A DNA stretch of 64,000 bases from NCBI RefSeq assembly GCF_042242105.1, contig NC_092029.1, positions 14,246,885-14,310,884 on the forward strand, read 5' to 3'. A program made the position numbers and the translations under genes. Source of the DNA: Pempheris klunzingeri. Taxonomy: Eukaryota; Chordata; Actinopteri; Acropomatiformes; Pempheridae. Each line of letters opens with the position of its first letter. Within the stretch, counting starts at the first letter, position 1. Shown here in pieces: positions 59,755-64,000 of the stretch. The notes under the pieces are model-generated. The model was not told the origin of the DNA. It saw only the letters and a list, made by a program, of their open reading frames with translations, and did no database searches.

Positions 59755-62700
59755 CTAGAAGCGAGCGTATGCACTCCTCTGTGGAGCTGGCTGAGCTCCA
59801 CCCTGCTGCAGCTGATGGCGGAGCTGCTGGGAGTAGGGATCCTCCATGGATTTGACGGACACCGTCGTCTTGGGCCCGGTCTTCCACTCGATGCCGCTCT
59901 CATCCACCACAGAGGCCTCCACGGTGACAGTGTGCGTGCCCAAGATGGAGAAATTCAGCAAGAACTGGGTGCTGAAGTAGTCGTTGTGGGGTTCTACCCG
60001 CTGCTCAATCTCATTAGTTTTCGTGTCCAGTGGGATCTAAAAGAAAACAGCATAATTATTGGAGTGTTCTCATCGCAGCCATAATTCACCAAAAAGAAAT
60101 GCAACAAATGGGAGAACAAATGTCAGAACTTGTGTGACCTGTGGATAAATACACCATGTGGCTGTGTTTGCACTGTCTGTTGAAAATACCAGATAAAAGC
60201 CTCAATACATGGCACAAAGAGCAATATAACCAGGAGAATATTCTGTATGAGGAGCACAGGGGAATGGAAGATTTCATCAGATTTGTATGTATTTATTTTA
60301 AAGGTCCCATTTATGCAAAATGCACTTTTAATGGCTTTTTAACATAAATGTGTCCACAGTGTCTAGAACGTGAGAAAAACCATTTTCTCTCTTTTTCTGC
60401 TGCTCCATCTTTCAGTAAATGTATGAAAACGCTCTATTTAGATTTGGCTCCTCTTATGATGTCATAAAGGGATTTTTTTTTTTTGATCATGTGATCTCCC
60501 CCAGCCCTTCAGCAGGCCGACTGCCCCCCCATGAAAACCTCCTGAAACCACTCACTGTCCGCCACAGATTTTTCCAAAGGTCAAAGCACGCACATTTCCC
60601 TAATTATCTGAGCGGTCAAGAGAGACAAAAGGCAAACACTAGAAACCTTGTAGTCGGGGCCTGTCTTGCTCTGGAGAACCGAGGTGACGTTGAGACAGAC
60701 AGACTGGATCTTCCTGAAGAGCCCTGGAGTCGAACCGTGCTGCACCACCCCCTCCACCTTTAGAGTCAGCTGCTGACTGTTCTGCACTGGGATCGGTTCA
60801 CTCGGTGTCCGCGGGGATGGAGAGAGGGCAAGCTGCAAAAAAGAAAGAAAAACGCCTGGGTCAGCCTAAAGAGCAAAGATGGCATGCACCAGGGCTCACT
60901 TATCTGTAATTACAAATTAGGATGTACATTTTTTCTGACTGAAGTGATTACTGTACCTTAATGCTTGTTGACTGGAGCTTTTGGAAGAAGTACCTCTGGA
61001 GAGAGAGCGGGACCTTTAGCAAAGCTATGACAGCGTCACAGAGACAACCTGTGTGCTGAAACACAACAACAAAAGCAAACCGCAGTTTCATTATTGGCAT
61101 TATTTGTCATTTTTTGGTTTTTTAATCCAAGTAAAAGTCATGTTGAGGCTAAAATATCTTCCTCAACAAAGACCTGATCAAGACGGCAGCATTAAAACAT
61201 AGTTTCACCATCCGTGCAAGATGATTTTGTGATCACAGGGTGTTTTTACCAGGCACGAGACGGGAGGGTGTTTCTTGGTGAGGCCCTCCACTTCCTCCAA
61301 CACACGACTGAAGACCGACAGCATCCGTCGCTCATATTCGCTCTCTGTCTGCACCGACCCCAGGGTGCCGTACTCCTGAAAACTAGATTACAGAGACAAT
61401 CTGTTACAGGCAAAACGTCTGCCAGGAAAAGGCCTCCTGAGGATGTGTGTTATGGCAGAGCACTTTCATTAGAACACATTCAAGTATGTGGTGCAGCGAG
61501 AAACCTTTTTGTCGTATTAAACAAGACTTATTTATTTTCATTACAGCAGCTTCAATGTCAAATGTGCAGCTTACATCACACATGCTCTATTGCATCACAC
61601 TGTAGTGGATTAAGTCATGACCGCATAACATATGATGCATTTAAACTAAGTTACATTTACAGCTAACACTTCAGTAGCAGTCTACCACATAAAATCTACA
61701 TTTCCTCATATGTCCAGTCAGTGAAGGACCTCAAACCCGAGGAAATTAATAAAAGCTACAAGTTGTTTCAATCTACAGCAGTTTTCTCATAAACTCGGAA
61801 ATGATACACAATGAGATACGTGCTAACTTTAATGTTAAACTTTCTCCTAAACCACCAAAGAAATGGATAAAAATGACACTGTTCCACCTTTTTAGACTAC
61901 AACAGCTCTCACCTGGCTGCCTGTGGGTCCAGTATCAGTGCTTCTATGACATGGGAGACAAGCAAACAGCTCTGCTGTTGTCTGAGCAGACAGTTAAAGA
62001 GAGGCGACTTTAAAGAGAGAAGAGATTACACCAGAGGAACCAGGGTTCAAGTGTGATGTGGCGCAGGCACGTTTAAGGATACAGCTCCACGTTGCGAAGG
62101 GTGGCATAATCGGCATCGAACGACGACTGGTGCAAATCGGCGTAGCGAGCGGCGAGACCTCTGAACTCATCCATGCATACCTTCATCTGGGGGGAAAAGC
62201 AATGGTGTGACGATTAACTACATTTGGAGCACATTTAATCTTCTAGGATACACCTTCCTCTAGTGTTATTACTTTGTCCTTACCGTGTATTTATTTTATT
62301 CATGCTGCTGTAACAATACAATTTCCCAGACTGGGATCAATTAAGTCCATCCATCCATCCATGTAGAGAGTCTGTGCTCTCAGTTCCTCCCTGCTGCTGG
62401 ATTTTGACCCACAGCCCAGCGCTACTGCAAGACTTTAAAATGTGTGTATATGCTTTTTCAGCCCATCTGTGCCAATTACCATCCCATTTCCTCACATTTG
62501 TAATTTGTGTAAAAAACTAAAATTCACTTTTCAGAATTGTTTTCTCTTCAATCTGTTATTCTTCCACTTTCTCTGCACTTGTTTTTGCTGTGTTTTAGTG
62601 ATTCATAATTGCTGTATCTATTCTGCTTGTATTTATTACTTATCTGGTAATTTCTCATGGTAATGTCTTCGGCTTTAGGTTTTACCTGCATGGAAATGCG

Positions 62701-64000
62701 GCCGCACCGCTGCAGGTCATTGCCTGAGGTGAGGGCGACTGTGGTGGCAATGGCAGGAGGAGGGCTGGTTTTCAAGCTGTTGCAGGTACAAATGAGCTGA
62801 GACAGGGCTTGCAGGGTGTCGATCCGCAGCTTAATGAACTCGCACTGGAACGTAAGCGGGCTCAGAGGAGTGCTGGCTGCCTGGAGGGGGGGGATTAATC
62901 AGATAACAGAACAAAAACACAACAGTTAAATAGCGACACAGGTCTTTGTTGAGTTGACCTAACAAGGTATAGTCAGGTATTAGGTGAGTTAATCCATTAA
63001 CTATTTGAGATGCTGCGAAATCAGCTTCAATATCAAGACTCTCCAGACTGACTAAAAGCAGCTTTAAGCATCTGTCATTGGTGAGGTGGGAGGAGTTGCA
63101 TCAATGTGTTTTGACAAGTGGATGCATGGCAGTTAACTGACTGTGAGGGAAGCGATGCCCTTTTGGTAAGAGCGCAGGGCCTCTGCGATGGCGGTCATGG
63201 CTCCACTGTAGTCTCCATCCTCCACGTGACTCAGGCACTGCTCTGCCTGGGAAAACTCCTTCAGGCTGTTCAGCCAGAAGTAGAAGTGCTCTGATGCCAC
63301 GCGGGTCCGCAGACTCTGGTACAGCTCGCTGGAGAACTCGTGGCATCCCTGCAGATCAATTATAATATTTCATCAAGACTTTATCAGATACCGTACCTGC
63401 CTGAGACCAACGGTACCCTTAGAGCGTCCGGTTTAAGTGAACAAATGCTGGGTAGTGCTGGTCATGTATGAGCTGATCAGATTACCATGCGTGAGGCCTG
63501 TCGTGCGATGCGGTACACCGTCCAGCCATTAGCCACATTCTCCAGCTGCTGTTTGATGACAGTCTTCACTTCGGCTGACAGAGACGACTGGCTAGCAACA
63601 AAAATCACTGTTGCCAAGGAAACCTGCAGAAATCATGAGTGGAGTGTTAAATCCAAACTCAAAGAGATATATTTACAAGGGCAATAAAACAAGTAGAAAA
63701 ACAAGAAGGATTTTAAAACTGAATTAATCCATTCCAAACAGGTTTGCATGTGCAGATTGATTTCCCACTAGAATATAGATTACTGCTTAACTGTGATGTA
63801 AATTTAGTTGAGTCTCTTGTGTCTATGCTTAAAACGTAAAAGCTGCATTTAAGTGTTGTGAGACTCTTAAAGCCTTAATTTACTGTCTAAACAGCAACTG
63901 ATGTCTGACTCATACAGGGTCTCTCACCAGAAGCTCTTGCTGCTTGTCAGTGGAGGAGTGACTGGCTACTCTGTAGAGGTCCACCAGATCTCCCAGCATG
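59755..64000 (-). CDS. ints7: Integrator complex subunit 7, C-terminal half
   Basis: Subunit of Integrator, which processes snRNA 3' ends and attenuates RNA polymerase II; human INTS7 also acts in the DNA damage response. Coding exons seen, in order: 63928-64000, 63486-63623, 63142-63348, 62686-62880, 62083-62186, 61913-61981, 61250-61382, 60957-61055, 60647-60832, 59755-60036. All introns are GT-AG and phases fit, giving 494 residues to the stop, roughly the second half of the about 960-residue protein. Homology to human is strong throughout (RIARQASRM, ASEHFYFWLNSLKEFS, NSLKTSPPPAIATT, QLTLKVEGVVQHGS, VEPHNDYFSTQFLLNF), ending in YARF against human YTRF. This region is alpha-helical repeat followed by a beta-rich C-terminal domain in the family. 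The exon at 61382 has a second AG seven bases downstream that would break the frame. Confidence 0.97.
60286..60565 (+). repeat. Dispersed MITE-like repeat in an ints7 intron
   Basis: TTTAAAGGTCCCATTTATGC, AATGGCTTTTTAACATAAAT, CTGCTCCATCTTTCAGTAAA and GATGTCATAAAGGGA follow the order of a common fish element that begins 'aaaggtcccat...atgcaaaa'. It lies in the 610-bp intron 60037-60646 and makes up nearly half of it. Confidence 0.5.
62225..62364 (-). mobile_element. LINE/SINE 3' tail with (GGAT)n end
   Basis: Read on the minus strand: a tetranucleotide GGAT array (plus 62347-62362, CCAT units), then TTGATCCCAGTCTGGGAAAT and TGTTACAGCAGCATG. This is the shared tail of fish non-LTR elements (gatccca..gggaaatt), with the terminal microsatellite typical of their 3' ends. 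It is in the 499-bp ints7 intron 62187-62685. Confidence 0.5.

Noticed and set aside
59668..60084. 138-codon plus-strand frame opposite the last ints7 exon
   Set aside because: Antisense shadow; the minus-strand frame is clearly INTS7.
61371..61375. CAG at 61378-61376 as the start of the ints7 exon
   Set aside because: It would put the exon out of frame with the preceding one; the TAG seven bases upstream restores Ser-Phe-Gln as in human.

Overview
The window is a stretch of vertebrate nuclear DNA, most likely from a percomorph-type teleost fish. It contains intron-bearing genes with GT-AG splice sites. The encoded proteins are very close to, but clearly diverged from, the human orthologues. 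The AT-rich non-coding DNA carries microsatellites and short dispersed repeats that I recognise from spiny-rayed fish genomes. No bacterial, viral or organellar genes, no CRISPR array and no tRNA or rRNA genes were seen.

Four protein genes are present, all on the minus strand. From right to left, in transcription order, they are: ints7 (59755-64000, C-terminal half only, running off the right edge), lpgat1 (18401-56694, complete CDS), nek2 (5010-8772, complete CDS) and slc30a1 (1-3101, almost complete, last few codons off the left edge). This order and shared orientation match human 1q32 (SLC30A1-NEK2-LPGAT1-INTS7), so the window is a conserved syntenic block. The four genes act in unrelated processes: zinc efflux, centrosome separation in mitosis, phospholipid acyl remodelling, and Integrator-dependent RNA 3' processing. 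Nothing suggests an operon or a cooperating system. Each exon boundary below was placed by hand from reading frame, splice consensus and protein homology, and reading frames join cleanly at every junction.

Layout: 1-3101 slc30a1 (two coding exons); 3102-3660 its promoter, with two metal-response-element cores; 3660-5009 featureless AT-rich intergenic DNA; 5010-8772 nek2 (nine coding exons); 8773-9100 nek2 promoter with three CCAAT boxes and CHR-like motifs; 9100-15590 intergenic DNA with several MITE-like repeats; about 15590-18400 probable lpgat1 3' UTR; 18401-56694 lpgat1 (seven coding exons, about 37 kb of intron with microsatellites and repeats); 56695-58020 lpgat1 5' UTR and promoter; 58020-59650 intergenic; 59755-64000 ints7 (ten coding exons seen).

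The most interesting points are: (i) a read-through extension of nek2 exon 8 with its own stop codon and an AATAAA signal, which looks like the counterpart of the mammalian Nek2B isoform; (ii) a Nek2 C-terminus ending in Ile-Arg instead of the human Met-Arg APC/C-binding tail; (iii) regulatory motifs that fit the known control of slc30a1 (zinc/MTF-1) and nek2 (G2/M, NF-Y plus CHR); and (iv) several fold-back or nested repeat structures. I found no previously undescribed biological system.
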